Source: CAYJBH01 sp964369965
GTDB taxonomy: Bacteria > Bacillota > Clostridia > Oscillospirales > Ruminococcaceae
Direction of reading: 5' to 3'
DNA: 64,000 nucleotides
NCBI GenBank assembly: GCA_964369965.1
Contig: CAYJGF010000011.1
Location: 1-64,000 of the forward strand
This document shows, piece after piece, positions 9,147 through 18,016 of the stretch. The translations under genes and the position numbers were made by a program. Under the pieces are notes generated by a model. The model was not told where the DNA came from. It did no database searches and saw nothing but the letters and a program-made list of their open reading frames with translations. Numbering within the stretch: the stretch's first letter is position 1; each line of letters starts with the position of its first letter.

Positions 9147-10139
9147 TTAGCTTTTAGACTGTCGTCTGGTGCGTGGGTCGAAAAAGAGTATTGCAATATC
9201 TGCGAGCAGATTTGCGGACAACATCAATATTGTAGTCATAAGCAGAATGCCCTGCATGAGCGGATAGTCACGGTTGGATATGGCGGCGACCATAATGCTG
9301 CCAAGCCCGGGATAGTTAAATATCTGCTCGATAATGAGCGAGCCGCCGAGCAGAAATCCGACCTGCATTGCGAGGGAGGTGATGACCGGGAGAAGTGAAT
9401 TTCTCGCGGCGTAGGAGAACATGATCTTATTGTCCGGCAGACCTTTTGCGATGCCCATCACAATATAGTCGTCGCCAAGCTGATTTATCATATTCGCCCT
9501 CATGCCCATAATACCGCCGAGCCCCGAGATGACGACACAGGTGACCGGAACAAAGGCATGGTGTAGAACGTCCATTACATACTCAAAGGTGTTATCCGGT
9601 ATAAACAGCGGTGTGACGGCATAACCGAGCGGAAAAAGTCCGGTATAGCACAGTGCAAACAGCAAAACGATGGCGGTGACCACCGACGGGATGTTCGCCA
9701 AAAATTGACCGCCCACCGTCAACGCGGTGTCAAACTTGCTCCCTCTGCGCCATGCGACTAAAATGCCGAGCGCGTTGTTTATCACAAAGCCGACAATGAG
9801 TGCAAGCCCCATCAAGAACACCGTCCAGCCGAGCGCCCTCGAGATTGCATCGGTCACCGTTTGCGGATAATAGAAAAAGGAGGTGCCCCAATCGCCTGTA
9901 AGGATATTGCCAAGGTATTTAAAATAGGTGATTATCAGCGGCTCATCGGAGTTAAAACCGAACATCTCCTCCACCGAGGCAATGACCGCCGGGTCAATCT
10001 TCGACCCACTGCGGGCAAGCTCGGAAAGAAACATCTGCACCGGATTGCCCGGCATAAGTCGTGGCAGGAAAAAGTTCAGTGTCACGGCACCGAAAAATGC
10101 CACAATATAAAACCCGAGTCTTTTTAGTATGTATTTCAT
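9147..10139 (-). CDS. oppB: Opp-type ABC transporter permease (OppB-like)
   Basis: A 330-residue permease starting MKYILKRLGFYIVAFFGAVTLNFFLPRLMPG, the conserved OppB/DppB N-terminus. It has a large extracytoplasmic segment (residues about 35-100) and five further hydrophobic segments, with the EAA-like loop VMGIAKGLPDNKIMFSYAARNSLLP near 220. A GAGAGG ribosome-binding site lies upstream. It follows the solute-binding protein gene, separated by a hairpin-forming repeat that could lower expression of the membrane parts relative to the binding protein. Confidence 0.93.
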   Translation of the reverse strand: MKYILKRLGFYIVAFFGAVTLNFFLPRLMPGNPVQMFLSELARSGSKIDPAVIASVEEMFGFNSDEPLIITYFKYLGNILTGDWGTSFFYYPQTVTDAISRALGWTVFLMGLALIVGFVINNALGILVAWRRGSKFDTALTVGGQFLANIPSVVTAIVLLFALCYTGLFPLGYAVTPLFIPDNTFEYVMDVLHHAFVPVTCVVISGLGGIMGMRANMINQLGDDYIVMGIAKGLPDNKIMFSYAARNSLLPVITSLAMQVGFLLGGSLIIEQIFNYPGLGSIMVAAISNRDYPLMQGILLMTTILMLSANLLADIAILFFDPRTRRQSKS

Positions 10140-10172
10140 AATCGAAACATTCCTCTCTTACGGGGTGAATTA

Positions 10173-10283
10173 AGTGAAAAAGGAATAGTGAATAGTGAAT
10201 GTTTAAACAATATAATCGATGATTTTCGCAGAAAATTGTCCTTAACTTTTCACTATTCACTATTCACTATTTACTATTCACTA
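10173..10283. repeat. TAGTGAAT-repeat hairpin between binding protein and permease genes
   Basis: The run GGAATAGTGAATAGTGAAT (ending 10200) is complementary to CACTATTCACTATTCACT (about 10250-10270), with further ATTTACTATTCACT units to 10283. The transcript of either strand can fold into a long hairpin with an AT-rich loop. Because it sits inside the minus-strand operon directly after the solute-binding protein gene, it may protect the 3' end of that message or attenuate read-through to oppB. The unit resembles low-complexity repeats seen in many Clostridia. Confidence 0.75.
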
Positions 10284-10290
10284 AAATAAG

Positions 10291-12054
10291 TTATGCCACC
10301 GGCTCTAATTCTAAAAGCCTCAATATTTTGGAGTCATGCATGGTGAGTGCGGGGTAGCCTGTCTCGTTAGAGGTGGACCAGCCGGTAAATCTTGCATCAC
10401 TGTATACAAACCAGTTGCCGTTATAGAAGAGCGGAATGTTCACAACGTTCTCCGCAAAATGTTGCTCAACCTGACTTGTGATAGCTAAAACTTCCTCGTC
10501 GGTTGCGGCGGTGGGGAGTTGGTTGATAAGGTCGGTCATTTCGTCGCTGACATAGTTTGTCTGGCAGATGGACCACCATGTATCGGTTTTTACTCTCGAT
10601 TGGTCACCGATGGTGTCAAAGTAGAAGCGATAGATGTCGCCTGCCTGACCGTTTGCGGTGTAGAGCATATCAAAGTCGCCGTTTGCCCAGTGCTGTGTGA
10701 TGAGGGAGAGGTCTTTTGCCTGTGCAGTTGCATTGACGCCGATTGCCTGCATACCCTCCGCCGCGATTGCCGCGCCATCGTTCCAGTCGGTCCAGCCTGC
10801 AGGAGAGAGGATTTCAAACGCTATTTCCTGACCGGTCGGGGTCTCTACAAAGCCGTCGCCGTTGGTGTCTTCAAAGCCTGCCTCTTCAAGAAGAGCCTTT
10901 GCGGCATCAATGTCATACATGGTGTACTCTGCCGTGGTTGCCTGAGCGTCGGCATCGGCATACTGCATGAGTTGTGGGGGTAGTCCTGTGTTGGGGGGGA
11001 TGGTATCCTCAAGATATCCAAATGCGGCGGAGGCACTGATGCCGGCGCGGTCGACAGCCATGGATATAGCCTTTTTAAAGTCGACGTTGTTGAATGCCTC
11101 AAGGTTGCCGGCGTTCGGTGTCATGTAGTTCATGGAAAGTCGCACGCCGTCGTTGGTGCCGTACCAATATTTTTTGTTGGCATCGCCTTGAACATAGGTC
11201 TCCTCAATGTTCGGGATCATGATGTGTGCCCAGTCCACCGAGCCGGTCTGTAAAAGAGTCAGTGCGGCGTCGTTGGAATTAAACTGCGGTGCGCGTAGCT
11301 CGTCCACTGCGAGATCATCGCCCATCCAGTAGTTAGGGTTGCGCTCAAAAACTATCATCTCCGGCGCAAAGGATTTGACGGTGCTGAATGCGCCGGTGAC
11401 AACCGGTGCGTCCACGTCATAGATAAAGTTCGCAGGATCGTCAATCTCGCTCCAGATATGCTCCGGTATCATCCATTTGATAGCGAAAACTGTTCTTCTG
11501 TGGAAACGGTTCTCTTCCTTCATAACGATATCTACGGTGTAGTCGTCCACTATGGTCACGCTCTCGATTTTGCCGTTTTCGCCCCAGTCACCGTTGCGAT
11601 CAATTTCCGGTTTATCCTGTGAGTATGTGAAAGAGAATGCGACGTCCTCGGCGTTGAAATCCTCGCCGTCACTCCATTTGATGCCCTCGCGTACCTTGAC
11701 GGTGAGCGTTTTATTGTCCTCGTGTGAGATGATGTCCTCGGCGAGCCACATTGTCTCCTCGGTGCTCTTATAGTTGTCAAAAATTACGAGCGGTTCATAC
11801 ATAAAGCCCTGTACAAACTGGTATGCACCCTGTGTGAGTGGGCTGAAGTTTTTTGTCCATCCCTCATTCTGGTCGAAAAGAACCGTGAGTGCCTTGGGTT
11901 CACTGGAGGCCTCGCCCCCTTGTGTGTCGGTAGATGTACTCGCATCACCCTGTGATGCTGCGTTGTCCGCCGGTGAACACGCCGCCAGCATGGACATCAG
12001 CAGGAATGCACTGAAGAGCAGTGCCGCTGATCTTTTCCAAAAAGATGTTTTCAT
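10291..12054 (-). CDS. Family 5 extracellular solute-binding lipoprotein
   Basis: A 587-residue binding protein for the Opp-type transporter. It begins MKTSFWKRSAALLF and has a lipobox LAAC with the lipidated Cys at residue 26, then a low-complexity Ser/Asp/Gly linker and the SBP_bac_5 fold (KVREGIKWSDGEDFNAEDVAFSF near 120, FERNPNYWMGDD near 230). The ATG at 12054 is chosen because the upstream in-frame ATG (12069) is itself part of the ATGGAGG Shine-Dalgarno. It is the first structural gene after lacI. Family members bind peptides or, in several anaerobes, beta-gluco-oligosaccharides; the glycoside-processing genes downstream favour a sugar ligand. Confidence 0.92.
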   Translation of the reverse strand: MKTSFWKRSAALLFSAFLLMSMLAACSPADNAASQGDASTSTDTQGGEASSEPKALTVLFDQNEGWTKNFSPLTQGAYQFVQGFMYEPLVIFDNYKSTEETMWLAEDIISHEDNKTLTVKVREGIKWSDGEDFNAEDVAFSFTYSQDKPEIDRNGDWGENGKIESVTIVDDYTVDIVMKEENRFHRRTVFAIKWMIPEHIWSEIDDPANFIYDVDAPVVTGAFSTVKSFAPEMIVFERNPNYWMGDDLAVDELRAPQFNSNDAALTLLQTGSVDWAHIMIPNIEETYVQGDANKKYWYGTNDGVRLSMNYMTPNAGNLEAFNNVDFKKAISMAVDRAGISASAAFGYLEDTIPPNTGLPPQLMQYADADAQATTAEYTMYDIDAAKALLEEAGFEDTNGDGFVETPTGQEIAFEILSPAGWTDWNDGAAIAAEGMQAIGVNATAQAKDLSLITQHWANGDFDMLYTANGQAGDIYRFYFDTIGDQSRVKTDTWWSICQTNYVSDEMTDLINQLPTAATDEEVLAITSQVEQHFAENVVNIPLFYNGNWFVYSDARFTGWSTSNETGYPALTMHDSKILRLLELEPVA

Positions 12055-12081
12055 TGATTTTTCCTCCATATTTGTTATTAT

Positions 12082-12215
12082 TAGTTAATTAACTCCGAAA
12101 AACGCTACAGATTGGCGAACAGAAATTTTGTATATCAAGGCGAAGGATTGAGGACAACGCAGATAGACGGGATTTATGTCGCTAAGATGTGGTGGGTTTC
12201 GGTGTTGATTAACTA
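12082..12215. repeat. MITE-like palindromic element, copy A (134 bp)
   Basis: The termini are inverted repeats: the left end TAGTTAATTAACTCCGAAA matches the complement of the right end TTTCGGTGTTGATTAACTA with two mismatches. Inner segments are also partly complementary. The body (AACGCTACAGATTGGC, GACAACGCAGATAGACGG, AAGATGTGGTGGGTTT) recurs at 38598-38754. The element fills most of the gap between lacI and the binding-protein gene. It has no coding capacity. Confidence 0.8.
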
Positions 12216-12280
12216 TATAAACCGACCTTTATTACACCTGTACCAAAGGCACGGTTTTTTACAAAATATTATATATTTAT

Positions 12281-13294
12281 CTACTCGTTGAGATTTCTAA
12301 CGCTTTTACCTTTTAACAGTTCACCTCGGACCTCTACGGTGCGCGGAATGTATATCTTTGGTTTTTCCACCGCTTCGATTAAAAGCCGCACCGCCTCTTT
12401 GCCCATCTGCACCGTGTTCTGCTTCCATGTCATCAAGCGCGGTTTCATCACCTGTGAGAGATTCATGCCGTCGTATCCCGCAACGCTGATGTCCTTTGCG
12501 ATGGTTATATCGCGGTTTTCAAAGGCGTGCATTCCGCCGATAAATGCAAAATCATCCTGATAGAATATAAAGGTCGGCGGGTCTTTCATGTCAAGAAGTT
12601 CATATGTGATGCTCTCGGCAGATTTTGGGTCGTGGTATAGCCCCTCTTTGACATAATTTTCGTTGACATCAATGCCGAGATATCCACAACTTCGATAGAA
12701 ACTTGCCACACGAATTTTTGTCACCAAGCTGGTTTCACCGTGGATAAAAGCTATCTTTCGGTGCCCCATTTCGTATGCGTACTTTACCATCTCATGCATC
12801 GCATACTCGTTGTCGGAATTTACACTGCTGCATTCATTGTAGCTGTAGTCAATCATTACAATAGGAATTTTGCTGGAAATAATGTCGATTAACTTATCCT
12901 CTTCAAACTGATGAACCAGAATTATCAACCCGTCACACCCGAGCATCCTAATATAGTCGACATAACTCATGGTGGTTTTACCGAAACGATCGCCGATAAA
13001 TGTCGCGGTATAACCAAACTCCCGCGCCTCGTTTATAAAGCTGTTGAGTATAGAGGCAAAAAACTCATGGGTAAGTCCGGAGTGCAATCCGTCCTCCAAC
13101 AGAATACCAAAATTGTAGGAGCGATTTGTTTTCAATCGGACAGCGGCAGGGTTTTTCACATAGCCGAGCTCCATCGCGGTTTTTTTGACAAGTTCTATTG
13201 TTGGTTTTGATATATCCTTTTCATCTCGAAGTGCCTTGCTGACAGCAGTAGCGGAAATTCCACACGCCGAAGCAATCTCCTTGATTGTTACCAT
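12281..13294 (-). CDS. LacI-family transcriptional regulator
   Basis: A 337-residue repressor with the N-terminal LacI helix-turn-helix (MVTIKEIASACGISATAVSKALRDEKDIS, residues 1-29), the hinge near 55 and a periplasmic-binding-protein-like effector domain to the C-terminus. GGAGGAG precedes the ATG. It heads the transporter/glycoside operon on the same strand, and the palindromes at 13307, 13397 and 13526 match the shape of LacI-family operators with a central CG. It therefore probably controls its own operon in response to an imported sugar or its breakdown product. Confidence 0.93.
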   Translation of the reverse strand: MVTIKEIASACGISATAVSKALRDEKDISKPTIELVKKTAMELGYVKNPAAVRLKTNRSYNFGILLEDGLHSGLTHEFFASILNSFINEAREFGYTATFIGDRFGKTTMSYVDYIRMLGCDGLIILVHQFEEDKLIDIISSKIPIVMIDYSYNECSSVNSDNEYAMHEMVKYAYEMGHRKIAFIHGETSLVTKIRVASFYRSCGYLGIDVNENYVKEGLYHDPKSAESITYELLDMKDPPTFIFYQDDFAFIGGMHAFENRDITIAKDISVAGYDGMNLSQVMKPRLMTWKQNTVQMGKEAVRLLIEAVEKPKIYIPRTVEVRGELLKGKSVRNLNE

Positions 13295-13306
13295 AACTCC
13301 TCCACA

Positions 13307-13320
13307 CTTTACCGTTAAAG
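13307..13320. promoter_or_regulatory. Putative LacI-type operator O1
   Basis: CTTTACCGTTAAAG is an imperfect 14-base palindrome with central CG, matching the shared form CTTTAACGTTAAAG at 12 of 14 or more positions. It lies just upstream of the lacI ribosome-binding site and just downstream of a predicted promoter, a position from which a bound repressor would block transcription. Confidence 0.7.
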
Positions 13321-13342
13321 ATTAAATAATTTTTAATACTTA

Positions 13343-13372
13343 ATAATAACACAGCTTATATAGTGAAGTCAA
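13343..13372 (-). promoter_or_regulatory. Predicted promoter of the lacI-opp-GH operon
   Basis: On the minus strand TTGACT (13372-13367) and TATTAT (13348-13343) are separated by 18 bases. Operators lie on both sides (O1 downstream, O2 upstream), an arrangement compatible with looping repression. Prediction from sequence only. Confidence 0.55.
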
Positions 13373-13396
13373 TGTTGCAATATTTTTTTTGATTTA

Positions 13397-13410
13397 CTTT
13401 AACGTTGTAG
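13397..13410. promoter_or_regulatory. Putative LacI-type operator O2
   Basis: CTTTAACGTTGTAG, one half-site perfect and the other with two changes relative to CTTTAACGTTAAAG. It lies about 25 bases upstream of the predicted -35 element of the lacI promoter. Confidence 0.6.
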
Positions 13411-13525
13411 TAAAATAATATCACATCGCGCTGTTTCTGTCAATAGATTATTTTAAAATTTACTATATTCATAAAAATTTTAAAAAAATATGTGCAATAT
13501 GACTAAATATATCGCCAGGTATTTA

Positions 13526-13539
13526 TTTTAACGTTAAAG
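13526..13539. promoter_or_regulatory. Putative LacI-type operator O3
   Basis: TTTTAACGTTAAAG contains the perfect 12-base palindrome TTTAACGTTAAA. It lies about 130 bases upstream of O2. The three sites share orientation-free symmetry and the central CG typical of the LacI/CcpA/PurR group. From 13540 to 13811 I see no other clear regulatory site. Confidence 0.65.
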
Positions 13540-13660
13540 TAAAAAGAACTACTGCGTATTACTGTTTTATAACCGTTTGACATGTTCCGATTTATAGTGA
13601 TTTATCAAAAATAAGACTGAATTTATAAATATTTGCGATCAAAAATGATAATAGTATTGT

Positions 13661-13795
13661 TTGGTGCAACGAGAAAAAGGGCAACATAGTTTTAGATTTA
13701 GCTTTAAAAACGCTATCGCCGACCATAAGATTGCCGCCGAGTTTATTATAGACAGTGAACTCAATTATTTGATATTGCTATCTACAAAAAAATAA
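13661..13795 (+). pseudogene. Possible small ORF or gene remnant
   Basis: A 44-codon frame from TTG 13661 (or GTG 13664) to TAA 13795 has codon use like a real gene in its second half (NAIADHKIAAEF). It has no ATG, no ribosome-binding site and no recognisable family. It could be the 3' remnant of a decayed gene in the AT-rich gap between lacI and rny. Weak call. Confidence 0.2.
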
Positions 13796-13811
13796 TTGTG
13801 AAATAAATGTG

Positions 13812-13841
13812 TTGACAAATTACCACAAATTTTGGTATCAT
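13812..13841 (+). promoter_or_regulatory. Predicted sigma-A promoter of rny
   Basis: TTGACA (13812-13817) and TATCAT (13836-13841) are 18 bases apart, about 90 bases upstream of the rny start codon. The perfect -35 suggests steady expression. Confidence 0.6.
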
Positions 13842-13932
13842 AATAGAGTATAGATTTATTGGAGCATTCCGTTCAATATATACAAAACTGAATATGATCC
13901 ATAGACTAATTTAAAGAAAGGAAAACAAAACT

Positions 13933-15483
13933 ATGCCACCTATCGAAATAGTGGTGATAGTCGTGCTTGCTTTGATTGCCATTGTAGTGGCTTTCCTTGT
14001 CGGCTCTAACTATCGCAGCAAAAGTGATGAAAACATTTTGGGAAGTGCAAAGGAACAGGCGACAAAACTGCTTAACGACGCTATAAAACAGGCGGAACAT
14101 CGCCGCAAAGAGGCAAGTGTCGAGGCAAAGGACGAGATTTTTAAACTGCGCAGTGAGGCGGATAAGGAGATAAAGGACCGCCGAAGTGAAATTCAACGCG
14201 GTGAACGCCGCCTTGACCAAAAGGAGGAGGCACTGGACAAGCGCATCACCACCCAGGAGAAAAAGGAGGAGGACCTCAAAAACCGCACCGAGCTTTTAAA
14301 TGCGCGTCTCGCCGAGATTGAGCAGATAAAGGAGCGCCAGCTCACCAAACTGGAACAGCTCGCCGGCATGTCCACCGAATCCGCTAAAACATTGCTCATG
14401 CAACAGCTGGATGAGACTTTATCGCACGAAAAGGCGGTGAAGATATCGGCATATGACGTGCAGTGCAAGGAGGATTGTGACCGCCTTGCCCGTGAGCACA
14501 TCTCGGCGGCGATATCGCGCTGTGCTGCCGACCATGCGAGCGAGGTGACCGTTTCGGTTATCCCCATCGCAAACGATGACCTCAAAGGTCGCATTATCGG
14601 ACGTGAGGGTCGCAACATCCGTGCGCTGGAGACCGCGACAGGGGTGGAGCTGATAATCGACGACACGCCGGAGGCTATCACCATTTCCAGCTTTGATCCG
14701 GTGCGCCGTGAGGTTGCGCGCCAAACTATCGAGAAGCTTATATTAGACGGTCGCATCCACCCTGCTCGTATCGAGGAGATGGCGGAGAAGTGCCGCAAAG
14801 AGGTCAATCAGGTTATCAAACGTGAGGGTGAAAAAGCGGTCATGGACGCCTGTGTCAACGGACTGCACCCCGATCTTGTTCGACTTATCGGTCGTTTAAA
14901 ATACCGCACAAGTTATGGTCAAAACGTGCTTAAACATTCCCTTGAAGTGTCCTATTTATCGGGACTTTTAGCGGCGGAGCTTGGCATAAACGTGCCGCAG
15001 GCAAAGCGTGCAGGACTACTCCACGATATCGGCAAGGCGCTGGATCACGAGGTGGAGGGCACCCACATCTCGATAGGTGTCGAGCTTGCAAAAAAACATA
15101 AAGAAAATCAGGCGATTATCCACGCTATAGAGGCTCACCATGGTGACGTGCCGGCGACTACACCGCTCGCATTCATCGTCATGGCGGCGGACGCTATTAG
15201 CGCAGCGCGCCCCGGTGCACGGCGTGAAAATCTCGAAAGTTATATCAAGCGTCTCGAAAGTTTGGAGGAGATAGGCAAGAGCTTTGAGGGCGTCGAGACC
15301 TGCTTTGCACTGCAAGCCGGTCGTGAGGTGCGCATAATGGTCAAGCCGGAGAATATAACCGACGACCAGATTGTCATCATGGCACGCGATATCGCCAAAA
15401 AGGTGGAGGATGAGCTGACCTATCCGGGTCAAATTAAGGTCAACGTCATTCGTGAGAACCGTGCGACGGTGTATGCTAAATAA
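13933..15483 (+). CDS. rny: Ribonuclease Y
   Basis: A 516-residue membrane-anchored endoribonuclease that starts mRNA decay in Firmicutes. It shows an N-terminal membrane helix (residues 5-24), a long charged coiled coil (about 35-140), a KH RNA-binding domain with GRIIGREGRN at 219-228, and an HD domain with the HD pair at 364-365 (LLHDIGKAL). Length matches the family (about 515-520). AAAGAAAGG precedes the ATG. It is followed by pduL after 14 bases, so the threonine-pathway genes are probably cotranscribed with it. Confidence 0.98.
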   Translation: MPPIEIVVIVVLALIAIVVAFLVGSNYRSKSDENILGSAKEQATKLLNDAIKQAEHRRKEASVEAKDEIFKLRSEADKEIKDRRSEIQRGERRLDQKEEALDKRITTQEKKEEDLKNRTELLNARLAEIEQIKERQLTKLEQLAGMSTESAKTLLMQQLDETLSHEKAVKISAYDVQCKEDCDRLAREHISAAISRCAADHASEVTVSVIPIANDDLKGRIIGREGRNIRALETATGVELIIDDTPEAITISSFDPVRREVARQTIEKLILDGRIHPARIEEMAEKCRKEVNQVIKREGEKAVMDACVNGLHPDLVRLIGRLKYRTSYGQNVLKHSLEVSYLSGLLAAELGINVPQAKRAGLLHDIGKALDHEVEGTHISIGVELAKKHKENQAIIHAIEAHHGDVPATTPLAFIVMAADAISAARPGARRENLESYIKRLESLEEIGKSFEGVETCFALQAGREVRIMVKPENITDDQIVIMARDIAKKVEDELTYPGQIKVNVIRENRATVYAK

Positions 15484-15497
15484 AGGAGAATAAAATT

Positions 15498-16064
15498 ATG
15501 AGCGTTATGGTAGAAACCTCAGCTCGCCACATCCATGTGAGCCAATCCGATCTTGAAATTTTGTTTGGTGCGGGATATGAGCTGACCAATAAAAAAGAGC
15601 TGTCCCAACCCGGACAATATGTATGTCATGAGCGTTTGACCGTGACCGGTCCCAAAAGAGAGATTGCCGGCGTGTCCATCCTCGGACCTGTCCGTCCGGC
15701 GACACAGGTGGAGATATCACTCACCGATGCGCGCAGTATCGGTGTTGCCGCCCCAATTCGTGAGTCCGGCAACGTTGCCGGCTCGCCCGGCTGTGTGCTC
15801 AAAGGTCCGGCAGGTGAAATAACGCTCACCGAGGGTGTTATCGTCGCAAAACGTCACCTGCACTGCACCCCCGACGATGCAGAGAAGTTCGGTATCGCTG
15901 ACAAAGAGATAATCAGCATAAAGTGTGGCGCGAACGAGCGTTCCACCGTTTTGGGCGACGTCGTTGTCCGCGTTGCCGCCTCCTTTGCGACCGCCGTACA
16001 TATCGACACCGATGAGTCCAACGCGGCAGGCGGTCCGTCGAATGGTGAGATAATTAAAGGTTAA
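15498..16064 (+). CDS. pduL: PduL-type phosphate acyltransferase
   Basis: A 188-residue phosphotransacylase of the PduL family, which interconverts acyl-CoA and acyl phosphate and is unrelated to the classical Pta. The signature ETSARHIHVSQSDLEILFG is at the N-terminus and VIVAKRHLHCTPDDAEKFG near 115; the His residues of these repeats bind Zn in studied members. There is no N-terminal encapsulation peptide and no microcompartment gene nearby, so it is probably a free housekeeping enzyme for acetyl phosphate formation. It has a GGAG ribosome-binding site and a 3-base gap to hom. Confidence 0.9.
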   Translation: MSVMVETSARHIHVSQSDLEILFGAGYELTNKKELSQPGQYVCHERLTVTGPKREIAGVSILGPVRPATQVEISLTDARSIGVAAPIRESGNVAGSPGCVLKGPAGEITLTEGVIVAKRHLHCTPDDAEKFGIADKEIISIKCGANERSTVLGDVVVRVAASFATAVHIDTDESNAAGGPSNGEIIKG

Positions 16065-16067
16065 ATT

Positions 16068-17120
16068 ATGATAAATATTGCAATTCTCGGCTTTGGTATT
16101 GTAGGTAGCGGCGTGTACGACCTGTTGTCGGAAAACGGCGAACATATTAATACCGATGTCGGCGAAAAAATTAATATTAAGAGGGTTTTAGATCTGCGCG
16201 ATTTCTCCTCCCATCCTTGTAAGGCGAGTTTTTCCTGCGATATCAACGACGTTATAAACGATGACGAGATATCGGTGGTGGTGGAGACGATGGGAGGTGT
16301 TAAACCTGCCTATGAGTATGTCAAAGCCTGCCTTAACGCGAAAAAAAGCGTCGTCACCTCCAACAAACATCTGGTGGCGGAGCATGGCACCGAGCTTATC
16401 GCGATAGCCAAAGACAAGGGTGTTTGCTTTTTATTCGAGGCGAGTGTCGGCGGTGGCACACCGATAATATCGCCGCTGCATCGCATGATCGCGACCACCA
16501 ACAAGATAGGCGCGGTATACGGCATTATGAACGGCACCACCAACTATATCCTCGGTCGCATGGAGCTGTCCGGGCTTAGCTATGACGAGGCACTGCGTGA
16601 GGCACAGTCAAGAGGTTTTGCCGAGGCGGACCCGAGTGCCGACATAGACGGCATCGATGCACAGCGCAAAATTTCGATACTCGCGTCCATCGCGTTTAAA
16701 AAATATCTGCCGCCATCTTGCGTGCCGACCTGCGGAATACGCGATATAACCGGCGACGACATTAAAACCGCACAAAAAAGAGACATGTCGGTCAAGTTGA
16801 TTGCATATGCAAGGCTGGATGGGCATAAACTTTATTGTGGTGTGTCGCCGCTCCTTGTGCCGAAACAGCATGTGCTGTCGTCGGTGCACGGGGTGTACAA
16901 CGGCGTCGTTGCCTCCTGCAATATGCTCGGTGATGTCATGTTTTACGGTCAGGGTGCCGGCAGTGTCGCCACCGCGAGCGCGGTTGTGTCCGACATTCTC
17001 GAATGTATGAAAATTGGCACATCGGTTCACGATACACTCTACTGGGGTGAGGATAAATATGACGAAATTGCACCGCAGGTGACACCGCTGTCCTCCCTAT
17101 CCGATGTGGCAGAGCTATGA
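16068..17120 (+). CDS. hom: Homoserine dehydrogenase lacking an ACT domain
   Basis: A 350-residue NAD(P)H-dependent enzyme reducing aspartate semialdehyde to homoserine. It has the Rossmann motif GFGIVGSGV (residues 7-15), the catalytic-domain motifs GGGTPIISP, MNGTTNYILG and ADPSADIDGIDAQRKI, and ends at about residue 350. Typical Firmicute enzymes are about 430 residues and finish with an ACT domain for threonine feedback; that domain is absent here. The stop overlaps the thrB start (ATGA). Feedback control of the branch may therefore rest on the aspartate kinase two genes on. Confidence 0.96.
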   Translation: MINIAILGFGIVGSGVYDLLSENGEHINTDVGEKINIKRVLDLRDFSSHPCKASFSCDINDVINDDEISVVVETMGGVKPAYEYVKACLNAKKSVVTSNKHLVAEHGTELIAIAKDKGVCFLFEASVGGGTPIISPLHRMIATTNKIGAVYGIMNGTTNYILGRMELSGLSYDEALREAQSRGFAEADPSADIDGIDAQRKISILASIAFKKYLPPSCVPTCGIRDITGDDIKTAQKRDMSVKLIAYARLDGHKLYCGVSPLLVPKQHVLSSVHGVYNGVVASCNMLGDVMFYGQGAGSVATASAVVSDILECMKIGTSVHDTLYWGEDKYDEIAPQVTPLSSLSDVAEL

Positions 17121-18016
17121 TGTATTCCGTTGAGGTCAGCGCAACCTCCGCAAATATCGGCAGTGGGTTTGACAGCCTCGGTCTTGCGGTGAGTATCCAT
17201 AACCGCATCATGGCGGAGGAGTATGACCGCATAGAGATTACCGCCGCGCCCGGTGCTTCAACCGGTGAGGACAACCTAATATATTCCACCATAAAAAACA
17301 TGTTTGACGAGTGCGCAAAACCCCTTGGCGGTCTGCGTCTTATCGAACAGCCGTCGATACCGTCGACACGGGGGCTCGGCTCCTCCTCGGCGTGTATAGT
17401 CTCGGCACTGTTGCTCGCAAACGAGATGTTAGGTCACCCCATGACCGACGATGACCTGCTTAACAAGGCGACCGAGATCGAGGGTCACCCCGACAACGTC
17501 GCGCCGGCACTGCTCGGCGGTTTTGTGACCGGTGTTTATGACGAGGGCAAACTCCACTATCACCGCAAACCGATAAGTGAGCACCTGTGCTTTGTGGCGT
17601 TTGTGCCACCCTTTAAATTATCCACTAAAAAGGCGAGGGCGGTCCTCCCGTCGTCGCTCCCCTTTGCCGATGCGGTCTATAACATAGGCAGGAGTGCACT
17701 TGCAACCGCGGCATTTTGCGAAGAGCGATACGACCTTTTGGAGATTGCGACGCGCGACCGTGTCCAGCAACAGTATCGACTGCCGCTCATACGCGGTGGT
17801 GAGTTGATGTTCCGCCTCTGCCCGAGTTGGGGCGCGAGAACGGTGTATATAAGCGGAGCAGGGCCGACAATCATGGCGGTGGTGACCAAAGACCACCTGA
17901 AAGAGTTTTTGCAACACGCCGAAAAAGGCATTGCAGAACACAAGGATATCAGCGACTATAGCATAATGCGGCTCTCGCCGTGTAACGATAAACCAAAGGT
18001 ACGGAGAATAGATTAG
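17117..18016 (+). CDS. thrB: Homoserine kinase
   Basis: A 299-residue GHMP-superfamily kinase that phosphorylates homoserine for threonine synthesis. It has SATSANIGSGFDSLGLAV at the N-terminus, the ATP-binding loop PSTRGLGSSSACIVSALL near residue 80 and the C-terminal GAGPTIMAV motif. The start overlaps hom by 4 bases, and the stop abuts the lysC ATG with no gap, so translation of the three is probably coupled. Threonine synthase (thrC) is not in the window. Confidence 0.97.
   Translation: MMYSVEVSATSANIGSGFDSLGLAVSIHNRIMAEEYDRIEITAAPGASTGEDNLIYSTIKNMFDECAKPLGGLRLIEQPSIPSTRGLGSSSACIVSALLLANEMLGHPMTDDDLLNKATEIEGHPDNVAPALLGGFVTGVYDEGKLHYHRKPISEHLCFVAFVPPFKLSTKKARAVLPSSLPFADAVYNIGRSALATAAFCEERYDLLEIATRDRVQQQYRLPLIRGGELMFRLCPSWGARTVYISGAGPTIMAVVTKDHLKEFLQHAEKGIAEHKDISDYSIMRLSPCNDKPKVRRID

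Noticed and set aside
14193..14807. 204-codon minus-strand open frame inside rny
   Set aside because: It is antisense to the KH/coiled-coil region of RNase Y, and its Ser/Arg-rich translation mirrors the rny reading frame.
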